From positions 1 to 64,000 of the forward strand of contig NZ_JAAZQQ010000005.1 in assembly GCF_012395815.1 (NCBI RefSeq): a DNA stretch of 64,000 nucleotides. Direction: 5' to 3'. Positions 8,369-16,750 of this stretch are shown here, one piece after another. Source of the stretch: Roseicyclus persicicus. Lineage in GTDB: Bacteria > Pseudomonadota > Alphaproteobacteria > Rhodobacterales > Rhodobacteraceae. How positions within the stretch are numbered: position 1 is the stretch's first letter; each line of letters starts with the position of its first letter. The notes beneath the pieces are model-generated. The model was given only the letters and a program-made list of their open reading frames with translations. It searched no databases and was not told the origin of the DNA. The position numbers and the translations under genes were made by a program.

Positions 8369-9226
8369 TCAGCCCGCCCGCGCGCCCAGGTGCGCCTTGA
8401 GCGCCCTGAGCACGCGGCGGTGCGCGCCGCGGTGGCGGTTGCGCAGGTGGACGGCGGCGTAGATCGGCTGGTCGATGCGCGGGGCGTCCGCCACCCGCGC
8501 CGCCTGCCCCGTGCGCTCCAGCTCCAGCGCGGTCTGGCGCAGCACGTAGCCGCTGCCGCCGAGCGCCGTCAGCAGCGCCCGGATCACCGCGTTCTGCCCG
8601 CTCGACACCGCGCCGACCGACAGCTCGGGCAACAGCACCGCGTGGGTCGCCGAAAAGGCCGGGGCGTAGTTGGCGAGGATGTAGCTGTCGGGCCGCACCG
8701 CCGCGAGGTCGGCCGCCTCGGTCGAGACCATGACATAGGCCACCTCGCCCAGGCTCTCGAAATGCAGGTCGGGGTGCGGCTTGGGCGTGTAGTGGATGGC
8801 GACGTCCAGCTGCCCGTCGCGCACGTCGGCGCACATCTGCGCGGAATAATCCGCCTCGACGTAGAGCGCGGTGTCGGGCACCGCGCCCTGCAGCGCCGCG
8901 ACCCAGTCGGCCACCCGGTCGCCCAGCAGGTCGTGCTGGATGCCGATCCGCATGGTCATCGCCGCCGCGCCCGCCCCGCGCACCGCCTGCCCCGCCGCCG
9001 CCCATCCGGCCCGGAGCGCGCGGGCATGGGGCTCGAAGCGCAGCCCCTCGGTGGTCAGCTCGGTGCCGGCGCGGCTGCGGTCGAGCAGCCGGCAGCCCAG
9101 CGCCGCCTCCAGCGCCGCGACCCGCCCCGAGACGGTGGATTGCGTCACCCCCAGCCGGTTCGCCGTGCGGTTGAAGCTCCGCGTCTCGCAGAGGTCGAGG
9201 AAGGTCTCCAGCTGGTCAAGCGTCAT
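8369..9226 (-). CDS. LysR-family transcriptional regulator
   Basis: A 285-residue LysR regulator. The N-terminal winged helix-turn-helix covers about residues 1-60 (LDQLETFLDLCETRSFNRTANRLGVTQSTVSGRVAALE). An effector-binding domain with type-2 periplasmic fold follows from about residue 90. It is divergently transcribed from the first DMGDH-like gene, 107 bases away. The gap contains the dyad TGATCGG-N5-CCGATCA, 12 bases upstream of its own start. LysR proteins placed this way usually autoregulate and activate the divergent operon, so it probably controls the 9333-15772 demethylation genes. The effector is unknown. Confidence 0.9.
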   Translation of the reverse strand: MTLDQLETFLDLCETRSFNRTANRLGVTQSTVSGRVAALEAALGCRLLDRSRAGTELTTEGLRFEPHARALRAGWAAAGQAVRGAGAAAMTMRIGIQHDLLGDRVADWVAALQGAVPDTALYVEADYSAQMCADVRDGQLDVAIHYTPKPHPDLHFESLGEVAYVMVSTEAADLAAVRPDSYILANYAPAFSATHAVLLPELSVGAVSSGQNAVIRALLTALGGSGYVLRQTALELERTGQAARVADAPRIDQPIYAAVHLRNRHRGAHRRVLRALKAHLGARAG

Positions 9227-9237
9227 GGCGGCCCCAC

Positions 9238-9256
9238 TGATCGGTTCTTCCGATCA
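9238..9256. promoter_or_regulatory. Inverted repeat, candidate LysR operator
   Basis: TGATCGG-TTCTT-CCGATCA is a perfect 7-base dyad with a five-base spacer. It sits between the divergent LysR gene and the GTG-started DMGDH-like gene, 12 bases from the regulator's start codon. LysR proteins bind interrupted dyads of about this size, so it fits as the autoregulatory site. Confidence 0.5.
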
Positions 9257-9332
9257 ATACACATCCGTCACGCGAATTGAACTGCCTCGCGCGCGGGGGA
9301 ATAGTTTTGGCAGCAACACAAGGGAGGCGCCC

Positions 9333-11780
9333 GTGGCCGAGATACCCACACAGGCCCGCGTGGTCATCATCGGCGGCGGGGTCGTCGGCGTGTCGTCGCT
9401 GTATCACCTGGCCCGCGCCGGCTGGACCGACTGCGTGCTGCTGGAAAAGAACGAGCTGACCGCCGGGTCGACCTGGCACGCGGCGGGCAACGTGCCGACC
9501 TTCTCGACCTCCTGGTCGATCATGAACATGCAGCGCTATTCGACCGAGCTCTACCGGGGTCTCGGCGCGGCCGTCGACTACCCGCTGAACTACCATGTCA
9601 CCGGCTCGATCCGGCTGGGCCACACGCGCGAGCGGATGCAGGAGTTCCAGCGCGCCCGCGGCATGGGTCTCTACCAGGGCATGAACCTCGAGATTCTCGC
9701 GCCCGACGAGATCGCCGCGAAATACCCCTTCATCGAGACCCATGACCTGAAAGGCGCGCTCTACGACCCCGCCGACGGCGACATCGACCCCGCGCAGGTC
9801 ACGCAGGCGCTGGCCAAGGGCGCCCGCGACCTGGGCGCGACCATCCTCCGCTTCTGCCCCGCGACCGGCGTCAGCCGCGAGAACGGGGACTGGATCGTGC
9901 ACACGGCCAAGGGCGACATCCGCTGCGAGATCGTGGTGAACGCGGCCGGCTACTACGCGCAGCGCGTGGGCGAATGGTTCAAGCCCTACGGCGGGCGCAC
10001 CGTGCCGATGATGGTGATGAGCCACCAGTACCTGATCTTCGACGAGGTGCCCGCGGTGCGCGACTGGTCGCGCGCGGTGGGTCACAAGCTGCCGCTGCTG
10101 CGCGACGTCGATACCTCCTACTACCTGCGGCAGGAAAAGACCGGCTTCAACCTCGGCCCCTACGAGCGCAATTGCCGCGCGCATTGGGCCTCGCCCGACG
10201 ACCCGCTGCCCGAGGATTTCAGCTTCCAGCTCTACCCCGACGACCTCGACCGGCTGTCGTTCCAGATCGAGGACGCCATGGCCCGCGTCCCCGTGCTGGC
10301 CGAGGCGGGGCTGGCCAAGGTCATCAACGGCCCGATCCCCTACGCGCCCGACGGCAACCCGCTGATCGGGCCGATGCCGGGCGTGCCCAACGCCTTCGAG
10401 GCCTGCGTCTTCACCTTCGGCATCGCCCAGGGCGGCGGCGCGGGCAAGGTGCTGGCGGAATGGGTGACGGAGGGGTCGACCGAGTGGGACATGTGGTCCT
10501 GCGACCCGCGCCGCTTCACCGACTACACCGATCACGACTACTGCGTGGCCAAGGGCATGGAGGTCTACGGCCACGAATACGCGATGCATTTCCCCTGGCA
10601 CCGCTGGCCAGCCGCGCCCGACCGCAAGGTCTCGCCGGTCCATGACAAGGTCAAGGCGCTGGGCGGCCAGATGGGCGCCTATGCGGGATGGGAGCGCGCC
10701 AACTGGTTCGCCGCGCCCGGCGACGACACCTCCGAGGAGGCGACCCAGACCTGGGACCGCGCCGGCCCGTGGGAGCCGCGCATCCGCGCCGAATGCGAGG
10801 CGGTGCGCGACGACGTGGGTGTGCTCGACCTGCCCGGCTTCTCGCGCTTCAACCTGTCGGGCCCCGGCGCCGCCGACTGGCTCCTGACCCGGATCGCGGG
10901 CGGCCTGCCCAAGGTCGGGCGCCTCAACCTCGCCTATTTCCCCGACGACCGCGGGCGCATCCTGACCGAGATGTCGGTGCTGCGTCACGACGAGGACGCG
11001 TTCACCCTCATCACCGCGGCGACGGCCCAGTGGCACGATTACGAGCTGCTGGCCCGCAACCTGCCCGCGGGGCTGACCCTGACCGACCACAGCCGCGACT
11101 ATTCCACCCTGATCGTCACCGGCCCCCGGTCCCGCGCGCTGTTCGAGGCGATCGGCACCGAGGCCGACCTGACGCTGCCCTGGCTCAGCCACCAGCCCGC
11201 CACCGTCGCGGGCCGCCCCTGCGCGCTGGCGCGGGTCAGCTTCGCGGGCGAACTGGGCTGGGAAATCCACGCCGCCAACGCCGAGATGCCCGCGCTCTAC
11301 GAGGCGGTGCTGGGCGCGGGCGCCACGCCCTTCGGCATGTGGGCGCTGAACTCGCTCCGCATCGAAAAGGGCTACCGCGCATGGAAGGGGGATTTGTCCA
11401 CGGATTACAGCCTGTTGCAGGGCGGCCTTGACCGGTTCATCAAGTTCGACAAGGCGCAGGACTTCCCCGGCAAGGCGGCGCTTCTGGCCGAGAAACAGGC
11501 GGGCCCGGCCAAGCGCTTCGTCACCCTCACGGTCGAGGCCGGCCCCGCGGACGCGCCCTACATGTCGACGCTCTGGCACGACGGCCGCGTGGTGGGCGAG
11601 ACGACCTCGGGCGCCTGGGGCTACCGGGTCGGAAAATCCATCGCGCTCGGCATGGTGCGGAGCGATCTTCACGTTCCCGGCGCGGAACTGGAGGTCGACA
11701 TCTACGGCACCCGCCACCGCGCCGTGGTGCAGCCCGACGCGCCCCTCTGGGATCCGTCCAACGACAGGTTGAGGGCCTGA
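9333..11780 (+). CDS. DMGDH-like FAD oxidoreductase/GcvT fusion, copy 1 (GTG start)
   Basis: An 815-residue two-domain enzyme. The N-terminal FAD oxidoreductase (about 1-430) begins with the dinucleotide motif VVIIGGGVVGVSSLYHL. Its STWHAAGN segment holds the histidine that covalently binds FAD in dimethylglycine and sarcosine dehydrogenases. The C-terminal half is a tetrahydrofolate-binding GcvT aminomethyltransferase domain ending in a GcvT_C barrel (SLRIEKGYRAWKGD). The family oxidatively removes N-methyl groups and passes the one-carbon unit to tetrahydrofolate. Start: GTG with AGGGAGG six bases upstream; the longer open frame overlaps the LysR gene and is not protein-like. It differs from copy 2 after the histidine (NVPTFSTSW instead of the usual LVGQLR), so its substrate may differ. 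Confidence 0.88.
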   Translation: MAEIPTQARVVIIGGGVVGVSSLYHLARAGWTDCVLLEKNELTAGSTWHAAGNVPTFSTSWSIMNMQRYSTELYRGLGAAVDYPLNYHVTGSIRLGHTRERMQEFQRARGMGLYQGMNLEILAPDEIAAKYPFIETHDLKGALYDPADGDIDPAQVTQALAKGARDLGATILRFCPATGVSRENGDWIVHTAKGDIRCEIVVNAAGYYAQRVGEWFKPYGGRTVPMMVMSHQYLIFDEVPAVRDWSRAVGHKLPLLRDVDTSYYLRQEKTGFNLGPYERNCRAHWASPDDPLPEDFSFQLYPDDLDRLSFQIEDAMARVPVLAEAGLAKVINGPIPYAPDGNPLIGPMPGVPNAFEACVFTFGIAQGGGAGKVLAEWVTEGSTEWDMWSCDPRRFTDYTDHDYCVAKGMEVYGHEYAMHFPWHRWPAAPDRKVSPVHDKVKALGGQMGAYAGWERANWFAAPGDDTSEEATQTWDRAGPWEPRIRAECEAVRDDVGVLDLPGFSRFNLSGPGAADWLLTRIAGGLPKVGRLNLAYFPDDRGRILTEMSVLRHDEDAFTLITAATAQWHDYELLARNLPAGLTLTDHSRDYSTLIVTGPRSRALFEAIGTEADLTLPWLSHQPATVAGRPCALARVSFAGELGWEIHAANAEMPALYEAVLGAGATPFGMWALNSLRIEKGYRAWKGDLSTDYSLLQGGLDRFIKFDKAQDFPGKAALLAEKQAGPAKRFVTLTVEAGPADAPYMSTLWHDGRVVGETTSGAWGYRVGKSIALGMVRSDLHVPGAELEVDIYGTRHRAVVQPDAPLWDPSNDRLRA

Positions 11781-11783
11781 GCC

Positions 11784-14228
11784 ATGGCGCAGCTTCCCAC
11801 CCACGCCCGGGCGGTCATCATCGGCGGCGGCGTCTCGGGCTGCTCGGTCGCCTACCACCTGGCGCAGCTGGGCTGGACCGACATCGTGCTGCTGGAGCGC
11901 AAGCAGCTGACCTGCGGCACGACCTGGCACGCGGCGGGCCTGGTGGGGCAGCTGCGCGCCAGCCAGAACATGACGCGGCTCGCCAAGTATTCCGCCGATC
12001 TCTACCTCAAGCTGGAGGCCGAGACCGGCATCGCCACTGGGATGCGGCAGGTCGGCTCGATCTCGCTGGGGCTGACGGCCGACCGGCGACAGGAGCTGCT
12101 CCGCCAGGCCACGCTGGCCCGCGCCTTCGGGGTCGAGGTCCACGAGATCACCACCGCCGAGGTGCGGGCGATGTACCCGCATGTCGAGGTGGGTGACGTC
12201 ACCTGCGCCCTGCACCTGCCGGGCGACGGGCAGTGCGACCCGGCCAACATCGCCATGGCGCTGGCCAAGGGCGCCCGGATGCGCGGCGCGCGGATCGTCG
12301 AGGGCGTCAAGGTCACCCGCGTCACCGACGACGGCGCGCGGGTCACGGGCGTGGACTGGGAGAGCGACGGGGAAACCGGGCACATCGCAACGGACGTCGT
12401 CATCAACTGCGGCGGCATGTGGGGCCGCGATCTGGCCGCGCGGTCGGGCGTCACCCTGCCCCTGCACGCCTGCGAGCACTTCTACCTGGTGACGGAACCT
12501 ATCGAGGGGCTGGGCCACCTGCCCGTCCTGCGGGTGCCCGACGAATGCGCCTACTACAAGTCGGACGCCGGCAAGATGATGCTCGGCGCCTTCGAGCCCA
12601 AGGCGAAACCCTGGGGCATGGGCGGCATCCCCGAGGATTTCTGCTTCGACGCGCTGCCCGAGGATTTCGACCATTTCGCGCCGATCCTCGAACAGGCCAC
12701 GGCCCGGATGCCCCTGTTCCAGACCGCGGGCATCCATACCTTCTTCAACGGCCCCGAAAGCTTCACGCCGGATGACCGCTACTACCTCGGCGAGGCGCCG
12801 GAGCTGGGCGGCTACTGGGTCGCCGCCGGCTACAACTCCATCGGGATCGTGTCCTCGGGCGGGGCGGGCATGGCGCTGGCGCACTGGATCGCGGAGGGCG
12901 CGCCGCCCTTCGACCTGTGGGAGGTCGACATCCGCCGCGCCCAGCCCTTCCAGCGCAACCGCCGCTACCTGAAGGAGCGCGTCACCGAGACCCTCGGCCT
13001 GCTCTACGCCGACCACTGGCCCTACCGGCAGGTCGAGACCGCGCGGGGCGTGCGGCGCTCGCCCGTCCACGAACACCTCAAGGCCGCCGGCGCCGTCTTT
13101 GGCGAGGTCGCCGGCTGGGAACGCGCGAACTGGTTCGCGGCACCGGGGCAGGACCGGGAATACCGCTACGACTGGCACCGGCAGAACTGGTTCGACAACC
13201 AGCGCGCCGAGCACATGGCGGTGCGGCAGGCCGTGGGCCTGTTCGACATGACCTCCTTCGGCAAGATCCGGGTCGAAGGGCGCGACGCCGCCGCTTTCCT
13301 CAACCACCTCTGCGCCAACGAGGTCGACGTGCCCGCGGGCCGCGTCGTCTACACCCAGATGCTCAACCCAAGGGGCGGCATCGAAAGCGACCTGACCGTC
13401 ACCCGCCTGTCCGAAACGGCCTTCCTGCTGGTCGTGCCGGGCGCGACGCTGCAGCGCGACCTTGCGTGGCTGCGGGCCCATCTGGGCGACCGCTTCGTCA
13501 CCGTCACCGACATGACGGCGGCCGAGGCCGTGTTCTGCGTCATGGGCCCGAACGCCCGCGCGCTCCTGCAAGCCGTCAGCCCCGACGACCTGTCGAACGA
13601 CGGCTTCGCCTTCGGCACGGCGCGCGAGATCGAGATCGGCCTCGGCCTCGCCCGCGCCCACCGGATCAGCTACGTGGGCGAGCTGGGGTGGGAGCTGTAT
13701 GTCTCCACCGACATGGCCGCCCATGTCTTCGAGACGCTGGCCGAGGCCGGCACGGCGCACGGCCTGAAACTCTGCGGCCTGCACGCGCTCGACAGCTGCC
13801 GGATCGAGAAGGCCTATCGCCACTTCGGTCACGACATCACCGACGAGGACCACGTGCTGGAAGCGGGCCTCGGCTTTGCCGTCCGCACCCAGAAGCCCGA
13901 TTTCATCGGCCGCGACGCGGTGCTGCGCAAGCGCGAGGCGGGGCTTGCCCGCCGCCTGCTCCAGTTCCGGCTGCAGGACCCCGCGCCGATGCTGTTCCAC
14001 AACGAGGCGCTGGTGCGGGACGGCAGGATCGTCTCGATCCTGACCTCGGGCAACTACGGCCACGCGCTCGGCGGCGCGATCGGCATGGGCTACGTGCCCT
14101 GCGCGCACGAGACCGCCGAGGCCGTGCTGGCCTCCACCTACGAGATCGAAGTGGCCGGGGTCCGGCACCGCGCGGAGGCCAGCCTCGCGCCGATGTACGA
14201 CCCGCAATCGCAAAGGGTGCGCCTATGA
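11784..14228 (+). CDS. DMGDH-like FAD oxidoreductase/GcvT fusion, copy 2
   Basis: An 814-residue homologue of the preceding gene, three bases downstream. It has VIIGGGVSGCSVAYHLAQLG for FAD and TTWHAAGLVGQLRAS with the covalent-flavin histidine in the context usual for dimethylglycine/sarcosine dehydrogenases. It also has the AGYNSIGIVSSGGAG segment and a GcvT folate domain (about 430-814; ERANWFA, SYVGELGWELYV, CRIEKAYRHFGHD). It most likely oxidises a methylated glycine or related tertiary amine to formaldehyde-level methylene-tetrahydrofolate. Tandem copies suggest two successive demethylations. The next gene starts inside its stop codon (ATGA), so all three are one operon. Confidence 0.88.
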   Translation: MAQLPTHARAVIIGGGVSGCSVAYHLAQLGWTDIVLLERKQLTCGTTWHAAGLVGQLRASQNMTRLAKYSADLYLKLEAETGIATGMRQVGSISLGLTADRRQELLRQATLARAFGVEVHEITTAEVRAMYPHVEVGDVTCALHLPGDGQCDPANIAMALAKGARMRGARIVEGVKVTRVTDDGARVTGVDWESDGETGHIATDVVINCGGMWGRDLAARSGVTLPLHACEHFYLVTEPIEGLGHLPVLRVPDECAYYKSDAGKMMLGAFEPKAKPWGMGGIPEDFCFDALPEDFDHFAPILEQATARMPLFQTAGIHTFFNGPESFTPDDRYYLGEAPELGGYWVAAGYNSIGIVSSGGAGMALAHWIAEGAPPFDLWEVDIRRAQPFQRNRRYLKERVTETLGLLYADHWPYRQVETARGVRRSPVHEHLKAAGAVFGEVAGWERANWFAAPGQDREYRYDWHRQNWFDNQRAEHMAVRQAVGLFDMTSFGKIRVEGRDAAAFLNHLCANEVDVPAGRVVYTQMLNPRGGIESDLTVTRLSETAFLLVVPGATLQRDLAWLRAHLGDRFVTVTDMTAAEAVFCVMGPNARALLQAVSPDDLSNDGFAFGTAREIEIGLGLARAHRISYVGELGWELYVSTDMAAHVFETLAEAGTAHGLKLCGLHALDSCRIEKAYRHFGHDITDEDHVLEAGLGFAVRTQKPDFIGRDAVLRKREAGLARRLLQFRLQDPAPMLFHNEALVRDGRIVSILTSGNYGHALGGAIGMGYVPCAHETAEAVLASTYEIEVAGVRHRAEASLAPMYDPQSQRVRL

Positions 14229-15772
14229 GCGTCGAAACCGAAGAGAAACGCATCTCCCGCCGGGGCGGCGGGCGGGCCGCCCGCGTGGCGACCCGCATGG
14301 CGCCGCTCGCCGACGACCTGCGCCCGGTGCGCGCGGGCCTGTCGGGCGGGCAGTACAACCCGCTGACCCAGGCGGGCGTGCTGCGCATCCACGAGGCGGC
14401 GCTCGACGCGCTGGAGCAGGTGGGCCTCAGCCAGGCCCCCGACACCGGCGTCGAGGCGATGGTGGCCGCGGGCGCCATCCTGGGCGACGACGGGCGGCTG
14501 CGCTTCCCCCGTGCGCTGGTCGAGGACATGGTGGCCATCGCCGCCCGCGGCATCGCGCTCTACGGCCGCGACCCGCGCCATCACCTCGACCTGTCGGGCA
14601 CCCGCGTCCACTACGGCACCGCCGGCGCCGCGGTGAACGTGGTCGACCCCTTCACCGGCGACTACCGCCCCTCGACCGCGCGCGACCTGCACGACAGCGC
14701 GCGCCTCGCCCACCACCTCGACAACCTGCATTTCTTCCAGCGCACGATGGTCTGCTGCGACGTGCCCAACCTCGTCGACATGGACATCAACACGCTCTAC
14801 GCCTGCCTGTCGGGCACCACCAAGCATGTCGGCACCTCGTTCTCCGACCCCGCCGCCGTGGACCCGGGGATGGAGCTGATCCACATGGTCGCGGGCAGCG
14901 AGGCGGCCTGGCGCGAGATGCCCTTCGTGTCGCTGTCGAACTGCTTCGTCGTGCCGCCGATGAAGTTCGCCACCGAAAGCTGCCAGACGATGGAGGCCTG
15001 CATCCGCGCGGGAATGCCGATCCTGCTCCTGTCGGCGGGCCAGGCCGGCGCGACCGCCCCCGCCCCCGTCGCCGCGGCGATCGTGCAGGCGGTGGCCGAA
15101 TGCCTGGCCGGCGTCGTCTACGTCAATTCCATCGCGCCGGGGCACCCGGCGGTGTTCGGCACCTGGCCCTTCGTCTCCGACCTGCGCACGGGCGCGATGT
15201 CGGGCGGCTCGGCGGAACAGGGCCTGCTGACCGCGGGCTGCGCGCAGATGCACCGCTTCTACGGGCTGCCGGGCGGGGCTGCGGCGGGGATGACGGACGC
15301 CAAGATCCCCGACATGCAGGCCGGCTGGGAACAGGGCATCACCAACGTGATGGCGGGCCTCGCGGGGCTCAACATGGTCTACGAATCCGTGGGCATGTAC
15401 GCCTCGCTCATGGGCTTCTGCCCCGAGGGGATGGTGCTGGGCAACGACCTGATCGGGCAGGCGCAGCGCTGCGTGCGCGGCATCGACGTGACCGAGGACG
15501 CGGTGTCGCTCGACGTGATGAAGGCGGTCTGCCTCGACGGCGGGCCGGGGCATTACCTCGGGTCCGACCAGACGCTGGCCCTGATGCAGACGGAATACCT
15601 CTACCCCGAGATCGGCAACCGGATGACGCCCAAGGACTGGGACGGGGCCGGCCGCCCGAACCTGATGGCCTCGGCGCGCCGCCGGAAGGAGTCGATCCTG
15701 CAGATGGCGCCGCTACAGGTCTCGGCCGAGGTGGACCGCGCGGTGCGGGCCCGGTTCAACATCCGCTTCTGA
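14225..15772 (+). CDS. Non-pyrrolysine trimethylamine methyltransferase (MttB) family protein
   Basis: A 515-residue TIM-barrel protein of the MttB/DUF superfamily. Typical segments include YGTAGAAVNVVDP, RPSTARDLHDSARLAHHLDN, CLSGTTKHVGTSF, AGATAPAPVAAAIVQ and FGTWPFVSDLRTGAMSGG. Archaeal MttB reads an in-frame amber codon as pyrrolysine. Here the frame is uninterrupted, so it belongs to the non-Pyl branch, whose known members demethylate glycine betaine, proline betaine or carnitine onto a corrinoid protein. No corrinoid-binding or corrinoid-reactivating gene is visible nearby. It is co-transcribed with two DMGDH-like genes, so a quaternary or tertiary amine is the likely substrate; the methyl acceptor is unclear. 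Confidence 0.85.
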   Translation: MSVETEEKRISRRGGGRAARVATRMAPLADDLRPVRAGLSGGQYNPLTQAGVLRIHEAALDALEQVGLSQAPDTGVEAMVAAGAILGDDGRLRFPRALVEDMVAIAARGIALYGRDPRHHLDLSGTRVHYGTAGAAVNVVDPFTGDYRPSTARDLHDSARLAHHLDNLHFFQRTMVCCDVPNLVDMDINTLYACLSGTTKHVGTSFSDPAAVDPGMELIHMVAGSEAAWREMPFVSLSNCFVVPPMKFATESCQTMEACIRAGMPILLLSAGQAGATAPAPVAAAIVQAVAECLAGVVYVNSIAPGHPAVFGTWPFVSDLRTGAMSGGSAEQGLLTAGCAQMHRFYGLPGGAAAGMTDAKIPDMQAGWEQGITNVMAGLAGLNMVYESVGMYASLMGFCPEGMVLGNDLIGQAQRCVRGIDVTEDAVSLDVMKAVCLDGGPGHYLGSDQTLALMQTEYLYPEIGNRMTPKDWDGAGRPNLMASARRRKESILQMAPLQVSAEVDRAVRARFNIRF

Positions 15773-16657
15773 CGCGGCGGACAGCTCGGCCACCAGCCAG
15801 TCGCGGAACAGCCGCGCCTCCGGGCGCGGCCCCGCCGCGGCGGGCAGGAGCACGTAATGCGCCTGGTCGTGGTCGAGCCGCAGCCCCGGCGCCACCGCGA
15901 CCCGCCCCGCCGCCACGAAGGGCCGGGCGAGGTCGCGCGCCAGGAGCGCCACGCCCATGCCGGCGGCCACCATCTCCAGCGCGGCGTGCGAGCTGTCCAC
16001 GCTGACGCCGCGGCCGATGCTGTCCTCGGGCCAGCCCTGCGCGCGGGCGAAGGCATCCCAGAAGCTGTCGCAGCCGATGATGTGGACCGCGCCGCGCTCC
16101 ACCAGCCGGCGCAACGCCGCCGCGGGGTCGGCGCCGAAGGCCGTGCCGGGCGGGCAGACGGGGATCGAGCCCGGCTCGGTCAGGCGGCGGACCTCCTCGA
16201 TCGGCCAGCGCCCGTCGCCGTAGCGGATGTCGACATCCACCTGTTCCTCGGGCGCCGTGTCGGCCCAGGTCGAACTGCACAACCGGATCGCCACGCCCGG
16301 ATGCGCCGCGCGGAACCGCGCCAGCCTCGGCGCAAGGCACAGCACGGCGAAACTGGGCGGCGCGCGCACCACCAGCGGCCGGCCCTGCGCCACCCCGAAC
16401 AGCCCCGCCGTGGCGCTGGCCAGGTCGTCGAAGGCGCGCCGCACCGCAGGCAGGTAGGATTGGCCCAGTTCCGTCAGCGCCACGCCGCGCGGCAGGCGGC
16501 GGAACAGCGGGTAGCCGAGGCGGGCCTCGAGCGACCGGATCTGCTGGCTGACGGCGGCGGGCGTCAGGCCCAGCTCTTCGGCGGCGGCGGTGAAGCCGCC
16601 CAGCCGCGCGGCGGCCTCGAAGCTGCGGAGCCAGGCGGGTGGCGGCAGGTGGCGCAT
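15713..16657 (-). CDS. LysR-family regulator, GcvA-like
   Basis: A 314-residue regulator. The N-terminal HTH (LRSFEAAARLGGFTAAAEELGLTPAAVSQQIRSLE) has the form of the GcvA subgroup, and the C-terminal two-thirds is an effector domain (VDVDIRYGDGRW is typical). Its last 60 bases overlap the 3' end of the convergent MttB-family gene. It is divergent from the GMC oxidoreductase 93 bases away and probably regulates that gene and those after it. A TGACCCC / GGGGTCA inverted pair lies in the gap. The effector is unknown. Confidence 0.88.
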   Translation of the reverse strand: MRHLPPPAWLRSFEAAARLGGFTAAAEELGLTPAAVSQQIRSLEARLGYPLFRRLPRGVALTELGQSYLPAVRRAFDDLASATAGLFGVAQGRPLVVRAPPSFAVLCLAPRLARFRAAHPGVAIRLCSSTWADTAPEEQVDVDIRYGDGRWPIEEVRRLTEPGSIPVCPPGTAFGADPAAALRRLVERGAVHIIGCDSFWDAFARAQGWPEDSIGRGVSVDSSHAALEMVAAGMGVALLARDLARPFVAAGRVAVAPGLRLDHDQAHYVLLPAAAGPRPEARLFRDWLVAELSAASEADVEPGPHRAVHLGRDL

Positions 16658-16660
16658 GGA

Positions 16661-16714
16661 TGACCCCAGTGAACTAATGCCTTTCCCCCGTTTTCCATTG
16701 TTTGTGTGGGGTCA
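16661..16714. promoter_or_regulatory. Divergent promoter region with inverted repeat TGACCCC...GGGGTCA
   Basis: Seven-base arms at 16661-16667 and 16708-16714 face each other across 40 bases between the divergent LysR and GMC oxidoreductase genes. The sequence between them is AT-richer than the surroundings (TTTTCCATTGTTTG), as expected for a promoter. The wide spacing makes this a weak operator candidate. Confidence 0.3.
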
Positions 16715-16750
16715 GCAAGCCTGCAATCCTGCCCGGCGACGGAGGGGACG

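Noticed and set aside
9216-14213. A 1665-codon open frame on the minus strand
   Set aside because: It lies wholly antisense to the two DMGDH-like genes and the translated sequence is low-complexity (many His, Arg, Val, Gly) with no domain; it is a product of GC-rich codon bias.
14225-15772. Possible pyrrolysine-containing MttB
   Set aside because: No in-frame amber codon interrupts the gene, and no pylT/pylS genes were seen.
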